Shown piece after piece: positions 24,035 to 33,450 of a DNA stretch of 64,000 nt. The translations under genes were made by a program, and so were the position numbers. The notes below the pieces were generated by a model. The model was not told where the DNA came from and did no database searches. It saw only the letters and a program-made list of their open reading frames with translations. Position 1 is the stretch's first letter. Each line of letters starts with the position of its first letter. The stretch comes from RYN-230 sp963717125 (GTDB taxonomy: Bacteria; Actinomycetota; Actinomycetes; Streptosporangiales; Streptosporangiaceae), in contig CAVQVG010000015.1 of the NCBI GenBank assembly GCA_963717125.1, positions 620,001 to 684,000 on the forward strand, given 5' to 3'.

Positions 24035-25387
24035 TCAGCCTGGCGCCATGTCCACGAAGCGGCTGTAGTGCCCCTGGAAGGCCACCGTCACCGTGGCCGT
24101 CGGCCCATTCCTGTGCTTGGCAATGATCAGGTCTGCTTCGCCCGCCCGTGGCGACTCCCGCTCGTACGCATCCTCCCGGTGCAGCAAGATCACGACGTCA
24201 CTATCCTGTTCGATCGAGCCCGATTCACGTAGATCTGAGAGCAATGGGCGTTTATCGGTCCTTTGTTCTGGTCCGCGGTTGAGCTGGGAGATGGCGATGA
24301 CCGGGACGTCGATCTCTTTGGCCAGCAGCTTGAGCGACCGGGACATCTCGGAGACTTCCTGCTGCCGGTTCTCCGTCCGCTTGGGCGAGCTCATCAGCTG
24401 CAAGTAGTCGACGATGACCAGCCTCAGGTCCTGCCGCTGCTTGAGCCGGCGGCACTTGGCCCGGATCTCCATCATCGACATGTTCGGCGAGTCGTCGATG
24501 AACAGCGGCGCGTCCACCACCTCACTCATCCGCCGGGCCAGCCGGGTCCAGTCATCCTCACCCATCTGGCCGGTCCGCATGCTGTGCAGCGGCACGCGGG
24601 CTTCGGCGGACAGCAGCCGCATGGTGATCTCGTTCCGGCTCATCTCCAGGCTGAAGATCACGGTCGGCATACTGTGCTTGATCGTCGCCGCCCGAGCAAG
24701 ATCAAGTGCAAGTGTGCTTTTCCCGACGGCCGGCCTCGCCGCGATGACGACCATCTGGCCGGGGTGCAGGCCGTTGGTGAGGGCGTCCAGGTCGGCGAAG
24801 CCGGTGGGTACGCCGGACATGCCACCGCCGCGGCTGCCGATGGCCTCGATCTCGTCCAGGGCGGCGGGCATGATCTCGGACAGGGACAGGTAGTCCTCGC
24901 TGACCCGGCGCTCGGTTACCCCGTAGACCTCCGCCTGGGCCCGGTCGACCAGCTCATCGGCTTCCCCGTCGCCGGAGTAGCCGAGCTGCACGATGCGGGT
25001 GCCGACCTCGACCAGGCGGCGCAGGATGGCGCGCTCGCGGACGATCCGGGCGTAGTAGCCGGCGTTGGCCGCGGTGGGCACCGAGGCGATCAGCGTGTGC
25101 AGGTAGGTAGGACCGCCGACGCGGGCCAGTTCACCGCGCTTGTTCAGCAGGTCCGACACGGTGACCGGGTCGGCGGGCTCACCCCGGCCGTACAGCTCCA
25201 GGATGGCCTCATGCACGATCTGGTGCGCGGGCCGGTAGTGGTCATCCGGCCGGATGGTCTCCATCACATCCGAGATCGCGTCCTTGGACAGCAGCATCCC
25301 GCCGAGCACGCACTGCTCGGCCGCCACGTCGTGCGGCGGGGTGCGGTCAAAACCCTCGTCCCGGGGAGCGATCTCGGCCACGCTCAC
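24035..25387 (-). CDS. dnaB: Replicative DNA helicase DnaB
   Basis: The protein (450 aa) has the N-terminal hairpin domain (EQCVLGGMLLSKDAISDVME), a RecA-like ATPase with Walker A ARPAVGKSTLALDLA, Walker B LVIVDYLQLMSS and C-terminal IIAKHRNGPTATVTVAF. Hexameric DnaB unwinds DNA at the fork. GTG 25387 follows GGAGGT with 8-nt spacing. In actinobacteria it stands near the rplI-ssb-rpsF cluster, as here. No intein is visible in it. Confidence 0.96.
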   Translation of the reverse strand: MSVAEIAPRDEGFDRTPPHDVAAEQCVLGGMLLSKDAISDVMETIRPDDHYRPAHQIVHEAILELYGRGEPADPVTVSDLLNKRGELARVGGPTYLHTLIASVPTAANAGYYARIVRERAILRRLVEVGTRIVQLGYSGDGEADELVDRAQAEVYGVTERRVSEDYLSLSEIMPAALDEIEAIGSRGGGMSGVPTGFADLDALTNGLHPGQMVVIAARPAVGKSTLALDLARAATIKHSMPTVIFSLEMSRNEITMRLLSAEARVPLHSMRTGQMGEDDWTRLARRMSEVVDAPLFIDDSPNMSMMEIRAKCRRLKQRQDLRLVIVDYLQLMSSPKRTENRQQEVSEMSRSLKLLAKEIDVPVIAISQLNRGPEQRTDKRPLLSDLRESGSIEQDSDVVILLHREDAYERESPRAGEADLIIAKHRNGPTATVTVAFQGHYSRFVDMAPG

Positions 25388-25783
25388 CAGATACCACCTC
25401 CCCGTTGACCCGGGCCGCCGCTGCGGCGAATACCCGCCACCCCTGTTGTAGTCGGCCGGTCTGACAGTCTGGTTGCGGCGTGCCGCAGCGTCCAATCGGG
25501 CTGTGCACAGCCCTGTGGACAGGCTGTGCAGACACGCCGCCAGCGCTGTGCGCAGGCTGGGGATGGACCTGGGGATGACGGTCGAGCCAGGCCGGGCACA
25601 CCGCTACTGCCTGCGGTTATGCGGTCCACCGGATGTGCGCAGAAAAAACATTGGCCCGGCTCAGCGTCCACACGGCGAGGGAAGTTATCCACATACAGAA
25701 CGTGACAGCTGACGTGAGATCCGGGGTCGGCGGGCGCGCAGAAACCCGCCGCGATCGCGGCCATACTGCCCTAGGATCCGAGC
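25388..25783. other. Intergenic region with DnaA-box-like sites
   Basis: This 396-bp stretch upstream of dnaB contains a perfect TTATCCACA at 25685-25693 and a degenerate CTGTCCACA (complement at about 25512-25520). Apart from a 58-aa gene starting at 25784 no coding frame is convincing. The boxes may link dnaB transcription to DnaA. Confidence 0.45.
25685..25693 (+). promoter_or_regulatory. DnaA box TTATCCACA
   Basis: The site is identical to the E. coli consensus TTATCCACA. It sits 100 bp from the 58-aa gene and 298 bp upstream of dnaB, possibly in its promoter region. Confidence 0.55.
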
Positions 25784-25960
25784 ATGTGTTCGATGCCCGA
25801 CCCCCGGCTCGCCCTCATCGGCACGGCGATCGACGAACTCGCCGAGGATGCGGCCCGGGAGGGGATGGACACGCTGGCGGGCCGGCTGGCCGATGTGTGG
25901 GCGATGGTGGCCGCCGTCGATCCCGAACTGGCCCAGCGGCTGCCGGGCTACCGGGAATGA
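25784..25960 (+). CDS. Small conserved acidic protein (58 aa)
   Basis: The frame starts at ATG 25784 with CSMPDPRLALIGTAIDELAE and ends ELAQRLPGYRE at 25960. Proteins of this size and pattern (LAGRLADVWAMVAAVDPELA) occur in many actinobacteria, without known function. It is too short for ordinary ORF cut-offs but its codon use is strongly actinobacterial. Confidence 0.65.
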   Translation: MCSMPDPRLALIGTAIDELAEDAAREGMDTLAGRLADVWAMVAAVDPELAQRLPGYRE

Positions 25961-26006
25961 CTCAGGCCCGGCCGGGCGAGCCTGCCGGGCCTGGACAAGC
26001 CTGCGG

Positions 26007-26465
26007 TCAGTTGCCGCTGACTTCGACGTCCAGCGCGGCGGTGACCTCCGGGTGCAGTCGCACGGTGACCTGGTGCGTGCCGACCGTCCGGATCGGGGTG
26101 GTCACCTCGATCCGGCGCCGGTCGAGCTCCGGGCCGCCCGCCTTCCGCACCGCGGTGGCGATGTCCGACGCGCTCACCGAGCCGAACAGCCGCCCAGCGG
26201 CGCCGGCCCGCACGTCCAGCCGGACGGTGAGCGCGGCCAGCCGCTTGGCGGCGTCCCGCGCGTCATCCAGGCCGCGGATGTCGCGGGCCGCGCGGGCCCG
26301 CTTGATCAGCTCGATCTGCTTCTCGGCCCCGCGGGTCCAGGGCATGGCCAGGCCACGCGGGATGAGGTAGTTGCGGCCGTAGCCGGCGGCCACCTCGACC
26401 ACGTCGCCGGGCGCGCCCAGGTCGGTGACCTCGTTGGTGAGGATCAACTTCATCGGTGTGCCCAT
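26007..26465 (-). CDS. rplI: 50S ribosomal protein L9
   Basis: The N-terminal domain KLILTNEVTDLGAPGDVVEV and the YGRNYLIPRGLAMPWT motif of L9 are intact, followed by a long connecting helix and the C-terminal rRNA-binding domain. Length 152 aa is normal. GAGAGGACCG before ATG 26465 supports the slightly longer start (MGTPMKLILT). It is last in the rpsF-ssb-rpsR-rplI operon. Confidence 0.95.
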   Translation of the reverse strand: MGTPMKLILTNEVTDLGAPGDVVEVAAGYGRNYLIPRGLAMPWTRGAEKQIELIKRARAARDIRGLDDARDAAKRLAALTVRLDVRAGAAGRLFGSVSASDIATAVRKAGGPELDRRRIEVTTPIRTVGTHQVTVRLHPEVTAALDVEVSGN

Positions 26466-26479
26466 CGGTCCTCTCCCGG

Positions 26480-26719
26480 TCAGCGTGCCGTGCTGGTGTA
26501 CGGCAGCAGCGCCATCTCGCGGGCGTTCTTGATCGCCTTGGCGACGTCGCGCTGATGCTGCGTGCAGTTCCCGGTAACCCGCCGGGCCCGGATCTTGCCG
26601 CGGTCGGAGATGAACTTCCGGAGTAGCCCGGTGTCCTTGTAGTCCACGTAGGAGATCTTCTCCTGGCAGAACAGGCAGACTTTCTTCCTGGGCTTACGGA
26701 TTGGTGCTTTTGCCATCAT
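26480..26719 (-). CDS. rpsR: 30S ribosomal protein S18 (zinc-binding type)
   Basis: The 79-aa protein shows KKVCLFCQEKISYVDYKDTGLLRKF and RRVTGNCTQHQRDVAKAIKN. The CLFC pair plus the later Cys mark the zinc-containing (C+) form; many actinobacteria also keep a zinc-free paralog for zinc shortage. AGGAGCACC precedes ATG 26719. Confidence 0.95.
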   Translation of the reverse strand: MMAKAPIRKPRKKVCLFCQEKISYVDYKDTGLLRKFISDRGKIRARRVTGNCTQHQRDVAKAIKNAREMALLPYTSTAR

Positions 26720-26792
26720 GGTGCTCCTGAAGAGAGCCCCGCGGATGCGGGGATGGTTGATTTAGTTGGTTGGCTGGGGCCGCGGAGCGGGC

Positions 26793-27347
26793 TCAGAACG
26801 GAGGCTCGTCGGAGGACCCTTCGCCGAAGCCACCGGCGTCGGAAGCCCAGGGGTCGTCGCTGGCCCGGCCGCCGGACGAGCCACCCTGGCCGCCGGACCC
26901 ACCCTGGCCGGACCCACCCTGGCCGCCGCCGAAGCCGCCGCCACCACCCCCACCGAAGCCGCCGCCACCGCCACCGCCGGAGCGGTTGGACTTGGTGACC
27001 TTGGCCGAGGCGTTGCGCAGCGACGGGCCGACGTCATCCACCTCGACCTCGTAGACGGTGCGCTTCTCGCCCTCCCGGGTCTCGTACGAGCGTTGGTGCA
27101 GCCGCCCCATGACGACCACCCGCATGCCGCGCTGCAGGCTCTCCGCCACGTTCTCGGCGGCCTGCCGCCACACGTTGCAGGTGAGGAACAGGCTGTCGCC
27201 GTCTTTCCACTCGTTCGCCTGCCGGTCAAACGTCCGCGGCGTCGAGGCGATGCGGAAGTTGGCCACCGCTACCCCGGTCGGGGTGTAGCGAAGTTCCGGA
27301 TCGCTGACTAGATTGCCGACGACCGTGATCTGGGTATCGCCTGCCAT
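26793..27347 (-). CDS. ssb: Single-stranded DNA-binding protein
   Basis: The OB fold begins GDTQITVVGNLVSDPELRYT and has FLTCNVWRQAAENVAE; the C-terminal half is a Gly/Ser-rich linker (SGGGGGGGFGGGGGGGFGGG) and the acidic tip DEPPF that recruits partners. It coats ssDNA at forks and in repair. Co-transcribed with rpsF and rpsR. The Gly-rich linker is coded by repetitive DNA at 26880-26980. Confidence 0.95.
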   Translation of the reverse strand: MAGDTQITVVGNLVSDPELRYTPTGVAVANFRIASTPRTFDRQANEWKDGDSLFLTCNVWRQAAENVAESLQRGMRVVVMGRLHQRSYETREGEKRTVYEVEVDDVGPSLRNASAKVTKSNRSGGGGGGGFGGGGGGGFGGGQGGSGQGGSGGQGGSSGGRASDDPWASDAGGFGEGSSDEPPF

Positions 27348-27391
27348 TGGGGTTGCTCCCGGTCAATCGGAGGGTGTGCCGGAACGCGAAC

Positions 27392-27682
27392 TCAGTGCGT
27401 TTCCGGACGGAGGATCTTGGTCCGCAGGACGGCCTCGTTGAGGCTGAGCTGACGGTCGAGTTCGTGCACCGTGTCCGGCTCCGCGACCATGTCAACGACC
27501 GCGTAGATGCCGTCCGGCTTCTTCTCGATCTCGTAGGCGAGCCGGCGCCGTCCCCATACGTCGATCTTGTCGACGCTGCCGCCCCCGGTGCCGATCACCG
27601 AGAGGAACTGGTCCAGCGACGGCTGGACGGTCAACTCTTCGAGGGAAGGATCGAGAATGATCATCATTTCATAGCGGCGCAT
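27392..27682 (-). CDS. rpsF: 30S ribosomal protein S6
   Basis: MRRYEMMIILDPSLEE and RRRLAYEIEKKPDGIYAVVD are diagnostic. The ATG at 27682 (AGGAGG 11 nt upstream) gives 96 aa, the family length; the frame upstream to 27877 is non-coding. It begins the ribosomal/ssb operon. Confidence 0.95.
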   Translation of the reverse strand: MRRYEMMIILDPSLEELTVQPSLDQFLSVIGTGGGSVDKIDVWGRRRLAYEIEKKPDGIYAVVDMVAEPDTVHELDRQLSLNEAVLRTKILRPETH

Positions 27683-27894
27683 GCTGGAACATGCCTCCTC
27701 TGGACTGATGCGGCCACGGTCTTTCCGTGGCAGGAGGGGCCACCACGCCAGGCCGGCGAGTACGCCGCTGGCGGTTGCAGCCGAATCAGAGTACCAGGGC
27801 ACACCGACAACCTGGCTCAGGATTCCGCCTGCCCGGCGGCGGGCACAACGTCCGGTAGATCCGTCGCCGGGCACCAATGTCCGAGGGGGCTCCC

Positions 27895-28245
27895 ATGCCG
27901 CAAGCCACCGGAGAGCGCAGCAGCACGGCCGAGCGGGCCCGCATGCGGCTGCCGCACGTCATGCTGAACACGGACGGGCAGCGTCATCCGCTGGAGAATG
28001 TGCTTACCCTGTTCACGCTGGTGGCTGGCCTGGTCGCGTGCATCGCGGGCTTCCTGGGCAACTACGTCGTGACCCAGCCGTGGGCACACGTCAGCGCGAC
28101 CTGGATTGGCCTGGCCGCGCTGCTGGTCGGGCTGTACAGCCAGCTCGTCTCGGCCACCCGGCAGGAGCGCATGCTGATCGTGACCGGCCTGGTCGCGGGC
28201 TTCGTCGGCCTCTGCCTCGGCCTGGCCAACGGTGGGTTGATGTAA
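27895..28245 (+). CDS. Small integral membrane protein (116 aa)
   Basis: Three hydrophobic helices (LFTLVAGLVACIAGFLGNYV, TWIGLAALLVGLYSQLVS, MLIVTGLVAGFVGLCLGLA) follow a polar N-terminus. GAGGGGGCTCCC precedes ATG 27895, so this start is preferred over ATG 27877. It is divergent from rpsF. Actinobacteria often have such a protein here; its role is unknown. Confidence 0.75.
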   Translation: MPQATGERSSTAERARMRLPHVMLNTDGQRHPLENVLTLFTLVAGLVACIAGFLGNYVVTQPWAHVSATWIGLAALLVGLYSQLVSATRQERMLIVTGLVAGFVGLCLGLANGGLM

Positions 28246-28283
28246 CCCCACTGACCGTCGGCAGCCCTCGATAGTCTCGTGGC

Positions 28284-29051
28284 ATGCTCCGCATCGGACC
28301 GCATGTGCATGACGACCAGCCGCTGGCCGCGGCCGAGGCCACCGAGTCCCCGGTGGTCCAGTTCTTCCTCGGCGACCCGCAGGGCTGGGCCAAGCCCAGC
28401 TTCCCCGGCGGCGACGCGGCGGCCCTCCGCAAAGCGCTGGAAGACGCGGGTGTGCAGGCGTTCATCCACGCCCCGTACCGGATCAACGTGGCCAGCACCA
28501 ACAACCGGATCCGCATCCCCAGCCGGACCCTGCTCGGCCAGTACCTGGCGGCCGCGGCCGAGATCGGCGCGGGCGGCGTGGTCGTGCACGGCGGCGGGGT
28601 GACGGCCGACCAGGACGTGGCCGTGGGCTACGACAACTGGCGGAAGGCGGTGGAACGGACCGAGCGCCCGGTGCCGATGCTGATCGAGAACACCGCGGGC
28701 GGCGAGCACACCATGGCCCGCGGCCTCGACTCGGTGGCCCGGCTGTGGGACGCGGCCGCGGCCGAGAACGTCGGGTTCTGCCTGGACACCTGCCACGCCT
28801 ACGCCAGCGGCGAGGAGCTGGCCGGGATCGCGGACCGGGTCAAGGCCATCACCGGCCGGATCGACCTGGTGCACGGCAACAACTCCCGGGACGAGTTCGG
28901 CTCGGGCCGGGACCGGCACGCGGGGATCCTGCAGGGCACCATCGACCCGGCGGTTCTGGTCGACGTGATCCGCTCGGCCGGCGCACCAGTTATCTGCGAA
29001 ACGCCCGATCCCGCCACCGACATCCGCTGGCTCAGGAACCAACTCTGCTAA
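28284..29051 (+). CDS. nfo: Deoxyribonuclease IV (AP endonuclease, Nfo type)
   Basis: The TIM-barrel AP endonuclease motifs are present: MLRIGPHVHDDQPLAAAEA, FIHAPYRINVAS, VVVHGG, LIENTAGGE, VGFCLDTCHAYASG and LVHGNNSRDEFGSGRDRHAG. The metal ligands (His, Glu, Asp) are all kept. It cleaves abasic sites in base-excision repair. Its stop overlaps the stop of the convergent membrane gene by 4 bp. Confidence 0.93.
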   Translation: MLRIGPHVHDDQPLAAAEATESPVVQFFLGDPQGWAKPSFPGGDAAALRKALEDAGVQAFIHAPYRINVASTNNRIRIPSRTLLGQYLAAAAEIGAGGVVVHGGGVTADQDVAVGYDNWRKAVERTERPVPMLIENTAGGEHTMARGLDSVARLWDAAAAENVGFCLDTCHAYASGEELAGIADRVKAITGRIDLVHGNNSRDEFGSGRDRHAGILQGTIDPAVLVDVIRSAGAPVICETPDPATDIRWLRNQLC

Positions 29052-30505
29052 TTTTGCGCCTCCGGGGCGCTTGTACCCACCGACTTCCCTCGTCGCTTGT
29101 CGCTCGTTCCTCGCTCCGCGCTCCTCAGTCCAGTCGGCGGCGCGCCCCTTTGGCGCCAGAGCACGACCCGGTCCGCCGCGCCGGATAGCACGCCGCCCGC
29201 CGGGTCGTCGGTCCCGTCGGCCCGGACCACGTCCCCGGCCGGGTGCAGGATGTCCCGGATGACCAGGACACAGAGCAGCAGCACGGTGAGGAACCGGGCC
29301 AGCAGGGCGGCGAAGTACAGCCCGCTGCTGATGCCGTCCACGGCGGCCGGCCCGGTCACCGACACGGTGATCAGGTAGGCCCAGATGGCGAAGAAGTAAC
29401 CCACCTCCGCGAGCTGCCACAGGGCGTAGGCGCCGAACCGGGGCCGGGCCAGCACAACCAGCGGGGCCAGCCACACCACGTACTGCGGTGACCACACCTT
29501 GTTGGACAGCAGGAACGCCGCCAGCACCAGGAAGAACGCCTGGGGCAGCCGGGGACGCCGCGGCGCAGCCATGATCAGCACCGCGATCCCCACGCAAGCC
29601 ACGAGGAACACCAGCGACGAGATGGCGTTGAGGCTGTGCACGCTGGTCGTCCCGATGACCGGCCAGTGCTCCGTCTCGAAGAAGTACCAGATCGAGCCCC
29701 AGTCCGCCGTGCGGGTCTCGCTGAGCAGGTAGAACCGGGCCCAGCCGGACAGATTGACGATCATGACCGGCACGTTGACCAGCAACCACGCCGCCGCGGC
29801 CGAGCCGGCCGTCACCCAGAACTCGCGCATCCGGCCCGCCCGCCAGCAGAGCAGAACCAGCGGGCCGAGGAACAGCACCGGATAGAACTTGGTCGCCACG
29901 GCCAGCCCGATGAGCGCCCCGGCCAGCACGCCGCGGCGCGCCGCCCAGGCCGCCATGCCGAGCATGGCCAGGCCCATGGCGACCAGGTCCCAGTTGATGA
30001 ACGCGCCCAGGATGACCGCGGGGGCCAGCGCGACGCCGAGCGCGGTCCAGCGCCGGGACCGGCCCGCCAGGTACGCGGTGGCCAGCACGCCGAGCACGAA
30101 GAAGATGCTCAGCAGGACGATCGTGACGTCGAAGAACTCGCGACCCCGGACGAACGGGTCGGTGATCGGCCGGACCAGCCAGGCGACCAGCTGCATCGAA
30201 CCGCCGATCAGCACCGGGTACTCCACCGGATGGTCCGCGTACGGCACCTTCCCGCTGGACAGTCCCTCGTTGAAGTACAGCGGGTAGATGTCGGTGTAGC
30301 AGTGCGCCTGGAACTGGGTGAGGTACCCGTTCCAGGCGCCGGCCCGGCAGGCCCACTTGTTGGTCAGCGCGAGCACGCAGCCGAGCACGCTGGCGGTCAC
30401 GAGGGCCGAGGTGGATCCGGCCAGCAGCGCCAGCCGCCCAGCCTGGAAACGCTGCCGGGCCGGTGGTTCGTGGCCGGCCACGCCAGCCGGTTTGTCGGTC
30501 ACCAC
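29048..30505 (-). CDS. Polytopic membrane glycosyltransferase, GT87/DUF2029-like (485 aa)
   Basis: The protein has 10-12 transmembrane helices (VLGCVLALTNKW, ALAPAVILGAFINWDLVAMG, LVFLVACVGIAVLIMAA, LITVSVTGPAAVDG) and the family region HPVEYPVLIGGSMQLV that matches the GT-C fold of actinobacterial alpha-mannosyltransferases/arabinofuranosyltransferases using polyprenyl-phosphate sugars. It probably acts in cell-envelope glycan or lipoglycan synthesis. The last 80 residues are low in complexity. Confidence 0.75.
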   Translation of the reverse strand: MVTDKPAGVAGHEPPARQRFQAGRLALLAGSTSALVTASVLGCVLALTNKWACRAGAWNGYLTQFQAHCYTDIYPLYFNEGLSSGKVPYADHPVEYPVLIGGSMQLVAWLVRPITDPFVRGREFFDVTIVLLSIFFVLGVLATAYLAGRSRRWTALGVALAPAVILGAFINWDLVAMGLAMLGMAAWAARRGVLAGALIGLAVATKFYPVLFLGPLVLLCWRAGRMREFWVTAGSAAAAWLLVNVPVMIVNLSGWARFYLLSETRTADWGSIWYFFETEHWPVIGTTSVHSLNAISSLVFLVACVGIAVLIMAAPRRPRLPQAFFLVLAAFLLSNKVWSPQYVVWLAPLVVLARPRFGAYALWQLAEVGYFFAIWAYLITVSVTGPAAVDGISSGLYFAALLARFLTVLLLCVLVIRDILHPAGDVVRADGTDDPAGGVLSGAADRVVLWRQRGAPPTGLRSAERGTSDKRRGKSVGTSAPEAQN

Positions 30506-30569
30506 GCTCCGTAGAGGTAGACGGTCCTGGCCCCGGCCACCGCCTGCCGGCGCCCTCCTATCTTCTCTC

Positions 30570-33305
30570 TCAGCGCCGGGCGCCGGGCAGCCTGATCGTG
30601 GGCGTCGGGGTGGCCGTCACCGTGGTGCCGGGCAGCGTCGGGCTCGGCGTGGGATTCCCCCCGCCGCCGCCCTGGTTCTGGTGGCAGTGCCGGCCGAAGA
30701 AGAAGCCCTGGCAGGTCTTGGTCGGGTTCGGGTTTGGCGTGTGGTTGGCCTTCGGCTTGGGCGTGTACGGCCCGAGCAGGTTCCACGCGGAGCCGCCGAA
30801 GTCCGGCGTCGGGAAGCTCTGCACCGACATGTTGGCGAATTCTTTCATGGCGAAGTCGTGCCAGATCGCGGCCGGTTCCTGGCCGCCGTAGCCTTGCAGC
30901 CCAGCCAGCCCGTACAGGGTCTGCACGCCGGCCGGCGGCGCGCTCTCCTGGTTGGCCGCGGCGATGCAGCCCGATACGTTCGCGGGGCAGCCCTGCTCGT
31001 TGGTGAACATGCCCACGGCGAGGGTGAACTGCGGGATCGAGCCGATGAAGAAGGCCGACTGGGACAGGTTGGTGGTGCCGGTCTTGGCGATGATCGGCCG
31101 GCCGTCGGGCAGCCCCGCGGTGGCGGCCGTGCCACCCGGCTTGGTGTCGAAGGACAGCGCGTAGTCCACGTCGGAGTCCTCGGCCGGGGTGAGCACCATC
31201 CGCCTGGTCACCTTGGCGCCGGTCGTGGTCATCGGGGCGTTGGGCAGCTGCTGCTGGATCTGCAGGATCACGTGCGGCGAGATGTACTGGCCGTTGTTGG
31301 CCAGCGTGGAGAACGTGCTGGCCTGCTCCTCGACGGTGAGCGACGCCTGGCCCAGGGCGGTGCCGACCTCGCTGCGCATCGTGGCCAGCCCGGAGGCGCT
31401 GGTGTCCACCCCGAACGCCTGGGCCATCTGGACCATGTCCTGCCCGTCGGTGCCCGCCACCCGGTGATACAGGTCGGTGTACGCGGTGTTCAGCGACTCC
31501 GCCGACGCGGTGACCACGCTCACGCCATTGGCCTGAGCGTCGCCCGCGTCGTTGCCCACCTCGTAATAGCCAGCGGCGTTCACGGGCTGGGTCTGGCTCG
31601 CATACGTCATCGGCTCCGCGACCGGCGGTATCCACAGTGGCGTGTGGCCGTCCAGCGTGCTGGTCTTCACGCTCATCCCCTGCGACCGGGCCAGCGCCAG
31701 CACGTAGGGCTTGAACGAGGAGCCCACCTGTTCCCGGTTCTGCAGGGCCATGTTCCACTGGCAGCGGATCTTCGCGCACTTCTTGGTCGGCGCCTCGTAG
31801 TTGGGGCCGCCGTAGAAGGCCCAGATCTCGCCCGTGCTCGGCTGCTCCAGCACCGCCCCGGCGTGCGCCCAGTTGGGCATGCCGCCCTTGATCAGCGACT
31901 CTTCCTGCTTCACCGACGCGTAGAGCGAGTTCATCAGCGGCTTGCTCAACGTGGTGGTGATGCGCAGCCCGCCGTTGGCGATCTGCTCCGGCGTGTAGTG
32001 GTAGGTGGTCTCCAGTTCGTTCTGGACCGCCTCCATGATGTAACCGCGGTACCCGGACCAGGAGTTGTTGAACGCCTTCACCAGCTTGGGGAACTTCTGC
32101 GCGCTGGCCTGGCTCTGCGACAGCCAGCCTTCCTGGACCATGGTGTTCAGCACGTAGTGCCAGCGGTACACCAGGTTCGTGTAGCCGACCCCACCCGACG
32201 GGCTGGGGTCGTAACCGTCGGGCGCCTGCGGCATGGCCGCGATCATCGCGGCCTGGGCCACGGTCAGCTTGCTGACCGGCACGCCGAAGTACTGCTGGGC
32301 GGCGGCGCCGAAACCGTAAAGACCGACGCCGGTCGGCACCGTGTTCATGTACTGGGTGAGGATCCAGTCCTTGGACTTCTGCGAGGCCAGCTTCTCCGCG
32401 ACGAAGATCTCTTTGATCTTCCGGGTGGCGGTCTCCGAGTCGCCGATGCCCAGGTAGTAGTTGCGCACCAGTTCCTGGGTGATCGTCGAGCCGCCCTGCC
32501 GGACCTGCCCGCTGGTCAGGTCGGCGATGGCGGCCCGGATGATGCCGGTGGGCGAGATACCACCCTCGTTGTAGAAGTGCTTGTCCTCGGAGGCCACCAT
32601 GGCGTGCTTGACCATGGTCGGGATCTGGTTGGAGTTGAGGATCTGCCGATTGGTGCTGCCGAACATGCCGACCAGCGTCTTGCCGTCGCGGAAGTAGACC
32701 CGGGACGCCTGGCCCTGGGCGATCGAGGACGCGACCGGGATCGGGGTCTGGGCGTACATGTAGAACACGCCGATCAGCACCAGGATGAAGAACCCAGCGC
32801 CGGTGGCCAGCGACAGGCCGATGGCCTTCTTCCAGGTCCAGCGCCGCCACCAGTCGCCTTTCTGGTGCGGCCGCCCACCCCGGCCACGGCCATTGCCACC
32901 ACGGCCATTACCGCCACCATTGCGGCCGCTGCCGCCACCATTGCGGCCGCGCGGGAACTCGGCCGCGCCCATCGCCCCGGCCGGGCCGTCGGGGTAACCG
33001 CCCGGCCCCGAACCGGGCTGCCCGGTGCCGAGCTGCGCGGCCAGCCGGTCCCGGGCGCTCATCCCGCGGCGCGGCGTCTGGGCCCGGGCCGCGCGGCGGC
33101 CGGACCGGCCGCCGTCGGCCGGGCGGCGGCCGCCCGGCTGGGCCGGCCCGCGATCCCAGCCGTAGTCCCCGGCGCCGTAGTCGCGCCCGGTCCCGCGGTC
33201 CAGGCCGGAGTAGCCGCGGCTGGGCGGGCCATGACGGCCGCCCCGGCCGGTGCGGCCTTGATCACCGGGATCAGGGTAAGCACCGGGCAAGTCTGGGTTA
33301 CTCAC
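30570..33305 (-). CDS. ponA: Class A penicillin-binding protein (transglycosylase/transpeptidase)
   Basis: The 911-aa protein starts with a long Gly/Arg-rich cytoplasmic segment and a membrane anchor at about 161-183 (IGLSLATGAGFFILVLIGVF). The GT51 domain has EDKHFYNEGG (catalytic Glu240) and GGSTITQELVRNYYLG. The transpeptidase domain has SSFK (529-532, active Ser529), SLN (604-606) and KTGTTN. The tail is Pro/Thr-rich. It polymerises and cross-links peptidoglycan. GTG start at 33305; GTG is unusual only in that no strong ribosome site is seen. Confidence 0.93.
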   Translation of the reverse strand: MSNPDLPGAYPDPGDQGRTGRGGRHGPPSRGYSGLDRGTGRDYGAGDYGWDRGPAQPGGRRPADGGRSGRRAARAQTPRRGMSARDRLAAQLGTGQPGSGPGGYPDGPAGAMGAAEFPRGRNGGGSGRNGGGNGRGGNGRGRGGRPHQKGDWWRRWTWKKAIGLSLATGAGFFILVLIGVFYMYAQTPIPVASSIAQGQASRVYFRDGKTLVGMFGSTNRQILNSNQIPTMVKHAMVASEDKHFYNEGGISPTGIIRAAIADLTSGQVRQGGSTITQELVRNYYLGIGDSETATRKIKEIFVAEKLASQKSKDWILTQYMNTVPTGVGLYGFGAAAQQYFGVPVSKLTVAQAAMIAAMPQAPDGYDPSPSGGVGYTNLVYRWHYVLNTMVQEGWLSQSQASAQKFPKLVKAFNNSWSGYRGYIMEAVQNELETTYHYTPEQIANGGLRITTTLSKPLMNSLYASVKQEESLIKGGMPNWAHAGAVLEQPSTGEIWAFYGGPNYEAPTKKCAKIRCQWNMALQNREQVGSSFKPYVLALARSQGMSVKTSTLDGHTPLWIPPVAEPMTYASQTQPVNAAGYYEVGNDAGDAQANGVSVVTASAESLNTAYTDLYHRVAGTDGQDMVQMAQAFGVDTSASGLATMRSEVGTALGQASLTVEEQASTFSTLANNGQYISPHVILQIQQQLPNAPMTTTGAKVTRRMVLTPAEDSDVDYALSFDTKPGGTAATAGLPDGRPIIAKTGTTNLSQSAFFIGSIPQFTLAVGMFTNEQGCPANVSGCIAAANQESAPPAGVQTLYGLAGLQGYGGQEPAAIWHDFAMKEFANMSVQSFPTPDFGGSAWNLLGPYTPKPKANHTPNPNPTKTCQGFFFGRHCHQNQGGGGGNPTPSPTLPGTTVTATPTPTIRLPGARR

Positions 33306-33450
33306 GCGTCCTCACTGGTTGGGTGCGGCAGTCGTGGGCGAAGGTGTCAGGCTGGGGCCTCACGGTATCCGGTGGCACGGGCTACCCGGCGCAGGTTAGA
33401 AATTCGTCACAACTGCTTACCGCGTCTTTGACTTTGTCCCTGTTACTCGG

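Noticed and set aside
28062..30356. 764-aa open frame on the minus strand
   Set aside because: It covers nfo in antisense and the GT87-like gene in another frame; both have real motifs.
30318..33431. 1037-aa open frame on the plus strand
   Set aside because: It lies antisense to the class A PBP, whose motifs are complete; the frame is rich in Arg/His/Gly without any recognisable domain.
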